64,000 nucleotides of DNA from Perca fluviatilis (GCF_010015445.1 NC_053126.1:9950249-10014248); one strand, 5' to 3'. Counted from the first letter of the stretch, positions 33,621 through 44,130 are shown. The notes: generated from the sequence alone by a model not told the origin. Numbers and translations: made by a program.

Positions 33621-34006
33621 AACACTAATAACATGTTACATAGCAGGTAACGTTAGCCTACCGTTAGGTACAGTAAACACTAATAAAACGTTACATAGCA
33701 GGTAACGTTAGCCTACCATTAGCTACAGTCAACACTAATAACACGTTACACAGCAGGTAATGTTAGCGTACCATTAGCTACAGTCAACACTAATAACACG
33801 TTACACAGCAGGTAATGTTAGCCTACCATTAGCTACTGTCAACACTAATAACACGTTACACAGCAGGTAATGTTAGCCTACCATTAGCTACAGTCAACAC
33901 TAATAACACGTTAAACAGCAGGTAATGTTAGCCTACCATTAGCTACAGTCAACACTAATAACACATTACACAGCAGGTAACGTTAGCCTACCGTTACCTA
34001 CAGTAG
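33621..34006 (+). repeat. 55-bp tandem repeat, seven copies
   Basis: Units start with AACACTAATAACACGTTACA at 33621, 33676, 33731, 33786, 33841, 33896 and 33951, exactly 55 bases apart. They run through CAGCAGGTAATGTTAGCCTA to TTAGCTACAGTC. The middle copies are the most alike. Confidence 0.92.
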
Positions 34007-34482
34007 TAACTGGATTAAACACGGCTAAAATGCTGACAGCTGAACGGTGTAAAAGTATGACTGTATTTCACTGTAGAGGATTCCAACAGCGGGACGAACA
34101 ACAGTCTGCCGCTAAAGCTATGAGCTAAAAGAAACTAACTAGCTCTATGGTCACTACTGTTGTCTGAAAAACAACACAGATGGGACAAAATGTTGCGTTT
34201 ACTGGTAAACTGGTAAACCTCAGGACCGACTGCTATCTGTTGTGGAATTTTCCTCATGTTACTCTCTGTCCTCTGCGACTGTCTACATCTAAACTAAGCT
34301 GCGCTGTGCAGGGAACAACTCTGATTGGCTCATGGAAGCACGTGATCAGACAGAAGAAACTTTGACACGTAGCGTTTATGAACTGAATGACGCATTTTAA
34401 ATATCGCTCGATCACGTGAATTTGATCGTAGGAAGCCAAAATCGTGATCGTGATTAAAATTTGATTAATTGTGCAGCCCTAC
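34007..34482. repeat. hAT-like repeat end next to duplication copy 2
   Basis: The stretch ends with GATTAATTGTGCAGCCCTA, the familiar end of a fish hAT element that begins TAGGGCTGCAC on the other strand. It directly abuts the start of duplication copy 2. The opposite end was not identified. Confidence 0.45.
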
Positions 34483-36145
34483 AGCAAGGCCTTATGGCCA
34501 CTGTAGTAGTGTATTCAAATGTGGCCGTGAGTAGCAGCATTTTCAGAAATGTACAGTGGAAACATTGTCCTCTTTCATACAATAGTAAAGTACAGAAAAG
34601 TCATATAATTTACAATATGCAAGCATTGTAAGTGGTTAGTTTTGCTGAAATGGGCTCAGAGGGTTAATGCAGCGGCTGATGACAAGCAACCAAAGCCCTG
34701 GACTGCCCTCTAGCTGCATTCTGCAGCAAAGGTGCTTTTAAAAGTTGAAAATAATGCTCTGCTGCCATTTACAGGCGTACATGCACAGATGCTTCATCAC
34801 AGCTATGTGTGGTCACTAGTGCAACAGACTTACACTGGTCCAGCTTTTTTGGAGATATATGTTGGGACAAGGTCTGGCTTCTGCCGAAGAAGTTTTTTCT
34901 GATTAATAAAGTCAAAGAGATTTCTTTTAAAATGCTCCATAGGTTTAACCCAACCAACCACTATTTACAGAAGCTCAAAAAAGACATGTAAACTGTACAT
35001 TCTGTGGGAATCAAAGAGAAACTTTTGCACATATATTTTGGTTATGCACTCATACTTAATTACTTTGGAGTAAACTGTCTCGATACTTAACTGATATTAT
35101 TTACCCTGAATTCTCCTCGTGTCGGGAAAATATACTTTTTGGTTTCATTAACTATGACACAAATCTAGAGCTGGGCAATATATCGATATTATATCGATAT
35201 CGTGATATGAGACTAGATATCGTCTTCGATTTTGGATATCGTAATATCGTAATATGGCCTAAGTGTTGTCTTTTCCTGGTTTTAAGGGCTGCATTACAGT
35301 AAAGTGATGTCATTTTCTGAACTTACCAGACTGTTGTAACTGTTCTATTATTTGCCTTTACTATCCACATTACTGATGATTATTTATCAAAAATCTCATT
35401 GCGTAAATATTTTGTGAAAGCACCAATAGTCAACACTACAGTATCGATGCGGTATCGATATCGAGGTATTTGGTCAAAAATATCGTGATATTTGATTTTC
35501 TCCATATCGCCCAGCACTACACAAATCTCACCTCTCAATTTTATTTAATCAACCTGATTTTAATTTTGACCAAATATTGCATCCATAGTCCAAATTCCAA
35601 AATAAAACACAGATCTTCATAGAGCTGTCCATTCACATTAAACAATATATTTCTACTATATCCTGTTGCAGCAATAAGAAGGCTGTTAAAACACACACAC
35701 ACTATTTGTCCTTTTTAAATGCTTTATGTAAATTGAGCTGTTTTCCTTCATTTTATTATTGTTTATTTATTATTATTATGTTTGTATTGTATACACTGTT
35801 GGCTGTATACTTGTTATGTGCTCAATAAAATAAAAAATAAGTGCAACAGACTTCAACCGTTGAGCCCACAGGGGTCAGTGCAACAATGCTTTTCTACCAT
35901 GCTTTAAGATTAAGTGTGGAGATTATCTTTAAAAAGATTCCTTTAAGTGGTGGGATTTGTCTGCGTTCACAAGGTTCAGAAGAGAAATCTAAATTATAAG
36001 CTGTAAGTAAACTCACTGGCTGTGTTTTTATGTGGAGAATTCTGTTCCTGACCCAACTGAGTCAGCGTATACAATGTAACAGTTTTCAAATGTAATTGAA
36101 TTCAATAGAATTGCCCTGCAATAGGATGTTGTTAACCCTGGGACA
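34483..36145 (+). repeat. Segmental duplication, copy 2 (partner at 8997-10400)
   Basis: It matches copy 1 from AGCAAGGCC to CCCTGGGACA and includes the same broken L1 3' end (about 34809-35840). It is interrupted by the MITE at 35167-35520. It ends 298 bases before the first D nonamer. Confidence 0.85.
35167..35520. mobile_element. hAT-like MITE with exact 8-bp target duplication
   Basis: The 354-bp element begins AGAGCTGGGCAATATATCGA and ends ATATCGCCCAGCACTAC, with inverted ends sharing GCTGGGC. ACAAATCT is duplicated on both sides (35159-35166 and 35521-35528). Copy 1 has the uninterrupted site ACACAAATCTCACC near 9748, which proves the insertion boundaries. The interior is rich in ATATCGAT. 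Confidence 0.9.
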
Positions 36146-36442
36146 CTGCCAATTTAACACTGTGGTAATGTATCAATATACAGTAAAAGGTTGGCTGCTA
36201 TATAGTTTACTAAAGCACATAACAAAACCCCATGAATACAGTATAATGTCTTCTAAGTTATTGAATTATTCCTAAAATGAATTAGTCCTAATCAAACAAT
36301 CTGAATTCATAAAAACAGAAAACAAATACCTATAGTTATTACAATCCCATGAAATCTGTTATTATAATATATAATAATTCATCTAAAAAAATTGCTGTCT
36401 TATTGTGTATTGCAGAGAAGTAGACAGCTACATTGTGGCACA

Positions 36443-36515
36443 GGTTTTTGCATCGTAGTGTTTCACTGTGTATATTACTGGGGTGGCCACAGTGATTAAC
36501 ACAGTTACAAAAACC
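36443..36515 (+). other. IGHD segment D1 with both RSSs
   Basis: Nonamer GGTTTTTGC, 12-bp spacer, heptamer CACTGTG (36464). The coding part 36471-36487 is TATATTACTGGGGTGGC. Then CACAGTG, 12-bp spacer and ACAAAAACC. It can encode YYWGG in one frame. It is the first D of the array. Confidence 0.9.
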
Positions 36516-37234
36516 TCTCAACAGAGGCTAAAGTTGGTATATACTGTAAATAAATGGTGTATGTATACACTCAGTACAATCCTTGTGGCTTAATTAAAAT
36601 ACAGTCAGCCCAGGTAAACTAACATTCTGGATATGCATACTTTAAAGACTTAATAATTGACTGGGTACTGTTTTTTATGTCAGTGATACAGTACTGTCCC
36701 TTTCCAGCTTTTGGTAAATATGAATCCTCCTGTCAGTTGAAATTTTGTTTTGTTTTTGTTTTTTTGGTCATACATTTTATTTGTTTTGTTATTTGTTTTT
36801 CTTGTTATACATTGTATTTGTTTATACATTTTGTGTGTTATATATATATATATATATATATATATCTTTTAATCGTCGAAATAAAGATTTCATTCGTTCA
36901 TTCATCCTGTCAGAGCCTATTTTCCGTGTTACAGTACTTTCATTTCTCATTCACTTTGTGTGGATGTAATTTGTCCATTGTTGCAGTTTTACTGCACAAT
37001 GTATAAATATAACTATTTATATGTATTTGTTTTTTGTAATAGTGAAGTCCTTTTGGGAATATATACAAAAGTACCTATTCTAAATAAAGAAAAACAAATC
37101 GTCAACAATGATCAGGACTGCACTGCTGATTCATTTCACATGTTTTAATGTTAACATTACCAAATTAAGAATGAAAAAACTGTTAGTTTAAGGTCAAAGC
37201 ATTTGTGTGCTGTGACAGCCAGTGTGCTGGGTGG

Positions 37235-37302
37235 AGTTTTTGTATGGAGTTATAACACAGTGCACTATAACAACCACAGTGATATGTCATGTGACAAAAA
37301 CC
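37235..37302 (+). other. IGHD segment D2 with both RSSs
   Basis: Nonamer AGTTTTTGT, 12-bp spacer, variant heptamer CACAGTG. The coding part 37263-37274 is CACTATAACAAC. Then CACAGTG, 12-bp spacer and ACAAAAACC. It is one of the A-type D segments, which share the AGTTTTTGT/CACAGTG left signal. Confidence 0.85.
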
Positions 37303-37510
37303 TCCTTCCAATGAGAAGGAAATGTGGCGCTGATACAGAAAACAAGTAGGTGAGATATGTGTCCAAAAAACTTTTGAAAGGCAAAGATATATAAATATTG
37401 TCAATAATGCGAGCTCACACAAACGGTTGTGCATGAGGTCTTAAAAGTGATAGACTTTTCTTAGAAAATAAACTAACTGCACCAATAGTTAGTGCACTAT
37501 ATCAGGCAGA

Positions 37511-37580
37511 GGTTTTTGTTTGAGCGTGTGACACTGTGTATGGAGTGGCAGCCACAGTGATATGTGGCAATACAAAAACC
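37511..37580 (+). other. IGHD segment D3 with both RSSs
   Basis: GGTTTTTGT, 12-bp spacer and CACTGTG precede coding part 37539-37552 (TATGGAGTGGCAGC). CACAGTG, 12-bp spacer and ACAAAAACC follow. Both signals are consensus (B-type). Confidence 0.92.
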
Positions 37581-37905
37581 TGCTGAACTTTCTCACAAAG
37601 TCATTGTGCCTCAAGAAAGATAACAGATAAAAAATGTCCTAATATCATTACACTCTGAAGAAAAGTGATATTAAATAGGATAGTGCAAGGCTAAATTGCT
37701 TTTAGGTGGAATTCAATTTTTTTTTAAGTTTTACACGTAAAAAAAAACAGGAAAACATTTTTTTCACTTGCTTTGTATCAGCAAAGACAATATATGTGTT
37801 TGTTTTATTGTGTTATTATTATGTAATTGTGAAGCCCTTTTTAGGGGAGTATACAACGAGATTAAATAAAGAAAATTAGATAATAAAAAAACAAACATCA
37901 TCAGG

Positions 37906-38090
37906 TGGCCGGGTTGGTTCAGTGGGTAGAGCAGGCGCACATATATGTAGAGGATTATGCCTCGACGCAGAGTTCCAGGGTTCGACTCCGACCTGTGACG
38001 ATTTCCTGCATGTCTTTCCCTTCTCTCTCCCCTTTCTCACCTGTCCTGTCCATTAAAGGTGGAAAAAGCCCAAAAAAATTATCTTAAAAG
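37906..38090 (+). repeat. tRNA-derived SINE with 12-bp target duplication
   Basis: TGGTTCAGTGGGTAGAGC (A box) and GGGTTCGACTCC (B box) mark a tRNA-like head, followed by a pyrimidine-rich body and ATTAAAGGTGGAAAAAGCCC. AACATCATCAGG is repeated at 37894-37905 and 38091-38102. The related D-array copies near 41205 and 42405 have the empty site ACCATCATCAGGGAAC. It is not a working tRNA gene. Confidence 0.88.
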
Positions 38091-38222
38091 AACATCATCA
38101 GGGAACTTCCACACTGCTGTTTCCCTCAACGTTATTCAAACCTTAACATTACTTGTTAAACTAATATGAAAAACAATAAAGTAACAGCATTTGTGAGTCA
38201 CGAGAGCCAGTGTGCAGGGTGG

Positions 38223-38290
38223 AGTTTTTGTATGGGTTTATAACACAGTGCAATATGGCAACCACAGTGATAAATCCTATGACAAAAACC
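38223..38290 (+). other. IGHD segment D4 with both RSSs
   Basis: AGTTTTTGT, 12-bp spacer and CACAGTG precede coding part 38251-38262 (CAATATGGCAAC). CACAGTG, 12-bp spacer and ACAAAAACC follow. A-type. Confidence 0.85.
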
Positions 38291-39574
38291 TCCTTCCACT
38301 GAGAACGAAATGCTGTGTATGATGATACAGAGAACAAGGTAGCAGAGACTGCTTTCTGCTGCCTGTATGAGTCCAACAAAACTCTTCTTAGTGTACTCCT
38401 ACACAAAGGGTAAGGCAACGAGCTTACAAGTGATAGTTTCCTTAGCACACAGAGGATGATGTAAATATTCAAAAAGTAAAATAGATAAGCCAGCAATAAT
38501 TTGGTTTTAAAGGGCAAACTTGAAAATGAAATGGATCAAAAGAGAAAAATTTTAAAAAGAAAAAGGAAAAAAAAGGTATAGAATTATAGTAAATACTCCT
38601 GCTGAGTACAAAGATTACAAAATACTGGTGAAAAGGAGAGTTCTCTGCGCTTCTGCAGACCACAACAATCCGGTGCAACCAAGGCAGGACACAACAGTAT
38701 AAAATAGCAAAAATAAAACCATCAAGTAAGAAGACATCTGTGTTGCACCGGCAATTTTTTGCTATTTTATTTCAAAATACTGACCACGCACCATACTGGC
38801 GAGACTGTTCTCCCCGACAAACACCAAAATCGTTCGTTCAGCACCTTCTAGTGGCCATAGTACTTATGACGGGCACAAACCAGAAAGTAAGGTGACAAAG
38901 TATAAAGCGTATTTCATGCTTCATGCTTCATGCTTCATGCAGTCAGTGCGGTCAGTGCGGTCCAGCCGGTGATGTGGATGCCAATTTTACACAGCTGCGG
39001 CCTGGGCGACTGTGTGCCGAGGGTCTGAGCGGCAAGACGTGCACCTCCAAGAATTTGTAACAACACGGACTGCAGACTGCATTGCAATTATGGTCTATAG
39101 AAGAGAAGAAGTCCATTCTTGGAGCCGCTCTGACCACAATCAGTATTCACAAGCTAGACGGTTTGCGGCGAGCATGCGTGCCATCCACACCGCCCCCAAA
39201 ACAAACACAGGACGTTTAACCTGGAGACCAGGGTTCATGTCCAGTTTGAAAATAAAAGTAAACAGCGTTTTTATTTTTATTTTTTACAATTTGCGTCACA
39301 TGCGTAACTGGAAGTCAAGTAACGTTAAACTTTAACCCAAACCACAATCTTTTTTCTAAACTTAACTAAGTAGTTTTGTTGCCTAAACATAACCCAAGTA
39401 GTTGTTGTGCCTAAACCTAACCAAACTGTGAATGTTTCACAACATTAACGTTTTTGAAGCAACCAATATTTTGTCTGGTTTAAATATGAAGGCGGAAAAC
39501 GCTCCTGTGGGTCGTGGAAGCAATAAACGACCTACATCGTGGTCTGGATTGGAGGACTTGTTTATATCAGCAAA
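38291..39574. other. Spacer between D4 and D5
   Basis: No gene is seen. TTCATGC is repeated in tandem near 38916-38940, and an AACC/CTAAAC-rich dispersed repeat shared with 3880-3960 lies at 39340-39425. Short open frames at 38952-39335 are not supported as genes. Confidence 0.4.
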
Positions 39575-39645
39575 GGTTTTTGTATGAGTATGTTCCACTG
39601 TGTATCGGGGAGCTGGCCACAGTGATATATGGTAATACAAAAACC
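39575..39645 (+). other. IGHD segment D5 with both RSSs
   Basis: GGTTTTTGT, 12-bp spacer and CACTGTG precede coding part 39603-39617 (TATCGGGGAGCTGGC). CACAGTG, 12-bp spacer and ACAAAAACC follow. A CA microsatellite lies at 39997-40024. Confidence 0.92.
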
Positions 39646-39993
39646 TGCCCTGTGTCAGGACAACATGTGCTTAAAGGTGATACAGTTTCCTAAACAGAGG
39701 ATCATGTAAATATTCACTTTCATTAAGTAAAATGAAACAAAACAGAAATGAGAAGGGTTCAAATGGTAAAAAGGTAGGCTTTAAATGTCAGATAATGGTC
39801 ATACATTAAAAAGTATTTAATTGTCAAAATAACTACTATCGCTAACCATATATTTTTTGGCCCATGACTTTAAATCTACTTCTAAGACACAGAAAGTGCA
39901 AAACAATGAGAACCCCTTAACATTATAGGTCACCCAAACTTTGGATGTTATGCCTCAAAAGATACACTGGAATAGTTTGGTTTCTTATTACAA

Positions 39994-40024
<31 letters not shown>

Positions 40025-40096
40025 TGATTAGATATTTACATTAGGCTACTTAAAGTAACATAATATTTGTGTTGTGATAGCCAGTGTGCAGGGTGG

Positions 40097-40169
40097 AGTT
40101 TTTGTATGGAGTTATATCACAGTGTAGAATATAGCAGCTACCACAGTGATACATCCTACGACAAAAACC
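40097..40169 (+). other. IGHD segment D6 with both RSSs
   Basis: AGTTTTTGT, 12-bp spacer and CACAGTG precede coding part 40125-40141 (TAGAATATAGCAGCTAC). CACAGTG, 12-bp spacer and ACAAAAACC follow. A-type. Confidence 0.87.
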
Positions 40170-40558
40170 TCCTTCCACTGAAAAAGAAATGATGCTGACA
40201 CAGAACACAAATTAGAAGGTGAGACTGTTTTCTGCTGCCTGTATGCTCTTCTGAGGAAAAGCAAAGATGTTCAAAGACGGTCAATAGTGTGTTCCTACAC
40301 AGAGTTGTGTCAGGATATCGTGAGCTTAAAAGGGATACACTTTCCTTAACGCAGGGGTACATGTACATTTTCACAAAGTATATAAGAAAAATTAGCAATA
40401 ATTAAGTTAAAAGAAAAAAAGAAAATAATACAAAGCAAAAGTGAATTTTTTTTTCATGATTTCATAGTTTTACTGGAAAAAAATGTACTGAAATATAGTA
40501 CATAGTTCTGCTGAGTACAAAGAGTACAAAATACTGACCACGCTCGATATCAGGCAAA

Positions 40559-40629
40559 GGTTTTTGTATGAGTATGTGGCATTGTGTACCTGGGTGGTAG
40601 CCACAGTGATGTGTGGTAGTACAAAAACC
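40559..40629 (+). other. IGHD segment D7 with both RSSs
   Basis: GGTTTTTGT, 12-bp spacer and off-consensus heptamer CATTGTG precede coding part 40587-40601 (TACCTGGGTGGTAGC). CACAGTG, 12-bp spacer and ACAAAAACC follow. The left heptamer change affects the base third from its outer end and may weaken V-to-D joining. Confidence 0.87.
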
Positions 40630-41334
40630 TGTCCTGAACTGAGGCACGAAGTCACTGTGCCTCAAGAAAGAGAGGATACAGTCCCAAAACCAAGACATTT
40701 TACACATTTATTAGAAGAAAAGTCATATTTAATGAGGTAGTGGAAGGGTTGATGACATTTATGTGGAATTGGAATGTGGTATTTTTTCAGTTTTAGTCTA
40801 CCACTAATTGCTACACATACTGTACTGTATATTGTTTTGGCAAATTACTTTAAATCTACTTCTACACTAAGACACATACAGTGTAAAGTAAATATGACAA
40901 ATATGACTTTGTGTTAGGTCACACAACTTTTGGATGATATTCCTGAAAAGATATACTGGGTATGAAGTGTCAACCTTGCCAGAGCCTATTGATCAGGTTT
41001 GATTCTACAGTAGATTTGTTTCTTATTCAAATTAGGTAGATGCCATTTGTCCATGATTCTACTGCACAAAGTAGCTCAATAACAATAGGCTATTTATATG
41101 GGTTTGTTTAATTGTATAAATATGATAATTGTGAAGCCCTTTCACTAGTGTGTACAACATAACACCAAACAAATAAATACATTTTAATAACCATCATCAG
41201 GGAACTTTTGCACTTCTGATTCTGTTCTCTTAACATTGCTTGTTAAACTAATATGAGCACACAGTAACATAAGCAACAGCATTTCTGTGCCAATGACAGC
41301 CAATGTGGAGTTTTTTGGGTTGATGGGTTGTGTT

Positions 41335-41394
41335 CACAGTGCTCGATATAGTAGTGGCTATGGCAGCACAGTGATACATCCTATGACAAAAACC
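41335..41394 (+). other. IGHD segment D8, left RSS damaged
   Basis: The coding part 41342-41366 (25 bp, starting CTCGATATAGTAG) is followed by a perfect right RSS (CACAGTG, 12-bp spacer, ACAAAAACC). On the left a CACAGTG heptamer remains, but the bases 12 upstream read TTTGGGTTG, not a nonamer. The near-identical copy D10 has AGTTTTTGT there. The spacer is rearranged in D8. Confidence 0.85.
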
Positions 41395-41766
41395 TTTCAC
41401 TAAGAAGGAAATGTGTATGATCATGATACAGAAAACAAGTCAGAAGGTGAGACTACTTTCTGCTGCTTGTATGTGTCCAATAAAACTCTTCTTAGGAAAA
41501 GTGTGTTCCTACACAGAGTTGTGTCAGGATATCGTGAGCTTAAAAGGGATACACTTTCCTTAACACAGGGGTTCATGTACATTTTCACAAAGTATAAGAA
41601 AAATCAGCAATAATTAAGTTAAAAGAAAAAAATAATAATAATACAAAGCAAAAGTTTAATGTTTTTTTTCATGATTTCATAGTTTTACTGGATAAAAATT
41701 TACTGAAATATAGTTCTGCTTAGTACAAAGAGTACAAAATTCTGACCACGCTCGATATCAGGCAAA

Positions 41767-41837
41767 GGTTTTTGTATGAGTATGTGGCATTGTGTACCTG
41801 GGTGGTGGCCACAGTGATGTGTGGTAGTACAAAAACC
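41767..41837 (+). other. IGHD segment D9 with both RSSs
   Basis: GGTTTTTGT, 12-bp spacer and CATTGTG precede coding part 41795-41809 (TACCTGGGTGGTGGC). CACAGTG, 12-bp spacer and ACAAAAACC follow. It differs from D7 by one base and is identical to D11. Confidence 0.9.
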
Positions 41838-42513
41838 TGTCCTGAACTGAGGCACTAAGTCACTGTGCCTCAAGAAAGAGAGGATACAGTCCCAAAACCA
41901 AGACATTTTACACATTTATTAGAAGAAAAGTCATATTTAATGGGGTAGTGGAAGGGTAGATGACATTTATTTGGAATTGGAATGTGGTATTTTTTCAGTT
42001 TTAGTCTACCACTAATTGCTACACATACTGTACTGTATATTGTTTTGGCAAATTACTTTAAATCTACTTCTACACTAAGACACATACAGTGTAAAGTAAA
42101 TATGACAAATATGACTTTGTGTTAGGTCACACAACTTTTGGATGATAGTCCTGAAAAGATATACTGGGTATGAAGTGTCAACCTTGCCAGAGCCTATTGA
42201 TCAGGTTTGATTCTACAGTAGATTTGTTTCTCATTCAAATTAGGTAGATGCCATTTGTCTATGATTCTACTGCACAAAGTAACTCAATAAAAATAGGCTA
42301 TTTATATGGGTTTGTTTAATTGTATAAATATGATAATTGTGAAGCCCTTTCACTAGTGTGTACAACATAACACCAAACAAATAAATACATTTTAATAACC
42401 ATCATCAGGGAACTTTTGCACTTCTGATTCTGTTCTCTTAACATTGCTTGTTAAACTAATATGAGAAACACAGTTAAAGCAACAGCATTTCTGTGCCATG
42501 ACAGCCAATGTGG

Positions 42514-42594
42514 AGTTTTTGTATGGAGTTATGTCACAGTGCTCGATATAGTAGTGGCTCTGGCAGCACAGTGATACATCCTATGACAAAAACC
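42514..42594 (+). other. IGHD segment D10 with both RSSs
   Basis: AGTTTTTGT, 12-bp spacer and CACAGTG precede the 25-bp coding part 42542-42566 (starts CTCGATATAGTAGTGG, ends GGCAG). CACAGTG, 12-bp spacer and ACAAAAACC follow. This is the intact partner of D8. Confidence 0.9.
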
Positions 42595-42966
42595 TTTCAC
42601 TAAGAAGGAAATGTGTATGATCCTGATACAGAAAACAAGTCAGAAGGTGAGACTACTTTCTGCTGCTTGTATGTGTCCAATAAAACTCTTCTTAGGAAAA
42701 GTGTCTTCCTACACAGAGTTGTGTCAGGATATCGTGAGCTTAAAAGGGATACACTTTCCTTAACACAGGGGTTCATGTACATTTTCACAAAGTATAAGAA
42801 AAATCAGCAATAATTAAGTTAAAAGAAAAAAATAATAATAATACAAAGCAAAAGTTTAATGTTTTTTTTCATGATTTCATAGTTTTACTGGATAAAAATT
42901 TACTGAAATATAGTTCTGCTTAGTACAAAGAGTACAAAATTCTGACCACGCTCGATATCAGGCAAA

Positions 42967-43037
42967 GGTTTTTGTATGAGTATGTGGCATTGTGTACCTG
43001 GGTGGTGGCCACAGTGATGTGTGGTAGTACAAAAACC
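42967..43037 (+). other. IGHD segment D11 with both RSSs
   Basis: The same sequence as D9 including spacers: GGTTTTTGT, CATTGTG, coding part 42995-43009, CACAGTG and ACAAAAACC. Identity points to very recent duplication or an assembly repeat. Confidence 0.9.
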
Positions 43038-43234
43038 TGTCCTGAACTGAGGCACTAAGTCACTGTGCCTCAAGAAAAGAGAGGATACAGTCCCAAAACC
43101 AAGACATTTTACACATTTATTAGAAGAAAAGTCATATTTAATGGGGTAGTGGAAGGGTATATTACATTAATGTGGAACTGGAATTTCGTATTTTTTCAGC
43201 AAGAGCATTTCTGTGCCATGACAGCCAATGTGGG

Positions 43235-43312
43235 AGTTTTTGTATGGAGTTATGTCACAGTGCTCAATATAGCGGCTATGGCAGCACAGTGATACATCCT
43301 CTGACAAAAACC
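43235..43312 (+). other. IGHD segment D12 with both RSSs
   Basis: AGTTTTTGT, 12-bp spacer and CACAGTG precede the 22-bp coding part 43263-43284 (CTCAATATAGCGGC then TATGGCAG). CACAGTG, 12-bp spacer and ACAAAAACC follow. It is a shortened relative of D10. Confidence 0.9.
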
Positions 43313-43704
43313 TTTCACTAAGAAGGAAATGTGTATGATCCTGATACAGAAAACAAGTCAGAAGGTGAGACTACTTTCTGCTGCTTGTATGTGCCCAACA
43401 AAACTCTTCTTAGGAAAAGCAAAGATCTTTAAAGACTGACAATATGTGTTCTTACACAAATAGTTGTTTGGATATTATGAGCTTTAAAGTGATAGTTTCT
43501 TTAACACAGAGAGGACAATGTAAATATTCTCAAATTAAAAAAAGAAGCAATAATTAGGTTCCAAAGGGTAAACTTGAAAAGAGCAAAAGTGTAATGTCCT
43601 TTTATGATTTTATAGTTTTACTGTAAAAAGGTGCTGAAATATAGTAAATACTCCTGCTAAGTACAAAGAGTACAAAATACTGACCACACACCATATCAGG
43701 CAAA

Positions 43705-43773
43705 GGTTTTTGTATGAGTTTGTGGCACTGTGTATGACGGGTGGTCACAGTGATATATGGTAATACAAAAACC
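43705..43773 (+). other. IGHD segment D13 with both RSSs
   Basis: GGTTTTTGT, 12-bp spacer and CACTGTG precede coding part 43733-43745 (TATGACGGGTGGT). CACAGTG, 12-bp spacer and ACAAAAACC follow. Confidence 0.92.
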
Positions 43774-43802
43774 TGTCCTGAGCATGCACCATATCAGGCA
43801 AA

Positions 43803-43926
43803 TGTTTTTGTATGAGTTTGTGGCACTGTGTATGGCTGCGAGGACATGCCAGGATACAGGAGATTTTAGTTTTACAGAAGAAATTATTCTACATTGGCCA
43901 CAGTGATATGTGGTAATACAAAAACC
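43803..43926 (+). other. IGHD segment D14, unusually long (68 bp)
   Basis: Nonamer TGTTTTTGT, 12-bp spacer and CACTGTG end at 43830. The next correctly spaced right RSS (CACAGTG at 43899, 12-bp spacer, ACAAAAACC) leaves a coding part of 68 bp (43831-43898). It begins TATGGCTGCGAGG and ends CTACATTGGC, as if an ordinary D had gained about 50 bases. Two of three forward frames are open throughout; one includes a cysteine (ARTCQDTG). Both RSSs are intact, so it should be recombinable. Confidence 0.8.
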
Positions 43927-43939
43927 TGTCCTGAGCACC

Positions 43940-44130
43940 ATATCAGGCAACGGTTGGGAATCAACAAAATCATTATGATTCATTGCCTGGGGACCATGAA
44001 CGTCTGTAGAAATCCCGACCCCCCTTACCCATGTTGAGACATTTCAGCCTGGACAGAAGTGGTGGACAGACCGACTGACTGACAGACCAACTTTGCCATC
44101 CCTACTGCTAGAATGGCTAACCATCACCAA
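43940..44130 (+). repeat. Dispersed fish repeat (GGGGACCATGAACGTCTGTA family)
   Basis: GGGGACCATGAACGTCTGTA, TTGAGACATTTCAGCCTGGA and AGTGGTGGACAGACCGACTG recur at 45890-46055, and a more diverged copy lies at 49660-49805 (ATATTTCAGGAACAATTGGT, GGTGGACCAACCGAACAAC). The two close copies sit at equivalent places after D14 and D17, so they were carried along with D duplication. Confidence 0.75.

Larger units (their letters stand above)
40454..43190 (+). repeat. Tandem 1.2-kb duplication carrying D7-D12
   Basis: Blocks recur at offsets of 1208 and then exactly 1200 bases: D7, D9 and D11 at 40587, 41795 and 42995; D8 and D10 at 41342 and 42542. Long stretches, for example 41641-41820 and 42841-43020, are identical as printed. 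Each unit carries one A-type and one B-type D. The last copy breaks off near 43160-43190 and runs into the D12 flank. Confidence 0.92.

Noticed and set aside
37906..38090. A tRNA gene
   Set aside because: The A and B boxes belong to a SINE head; target duplication and tail show a retroposed element.
43918..43960. A further D segment after D14 (CAACGGTTGGG)
   Set aside because: It resembles the D flank but has no nonamer or heptamer at the right spacing.
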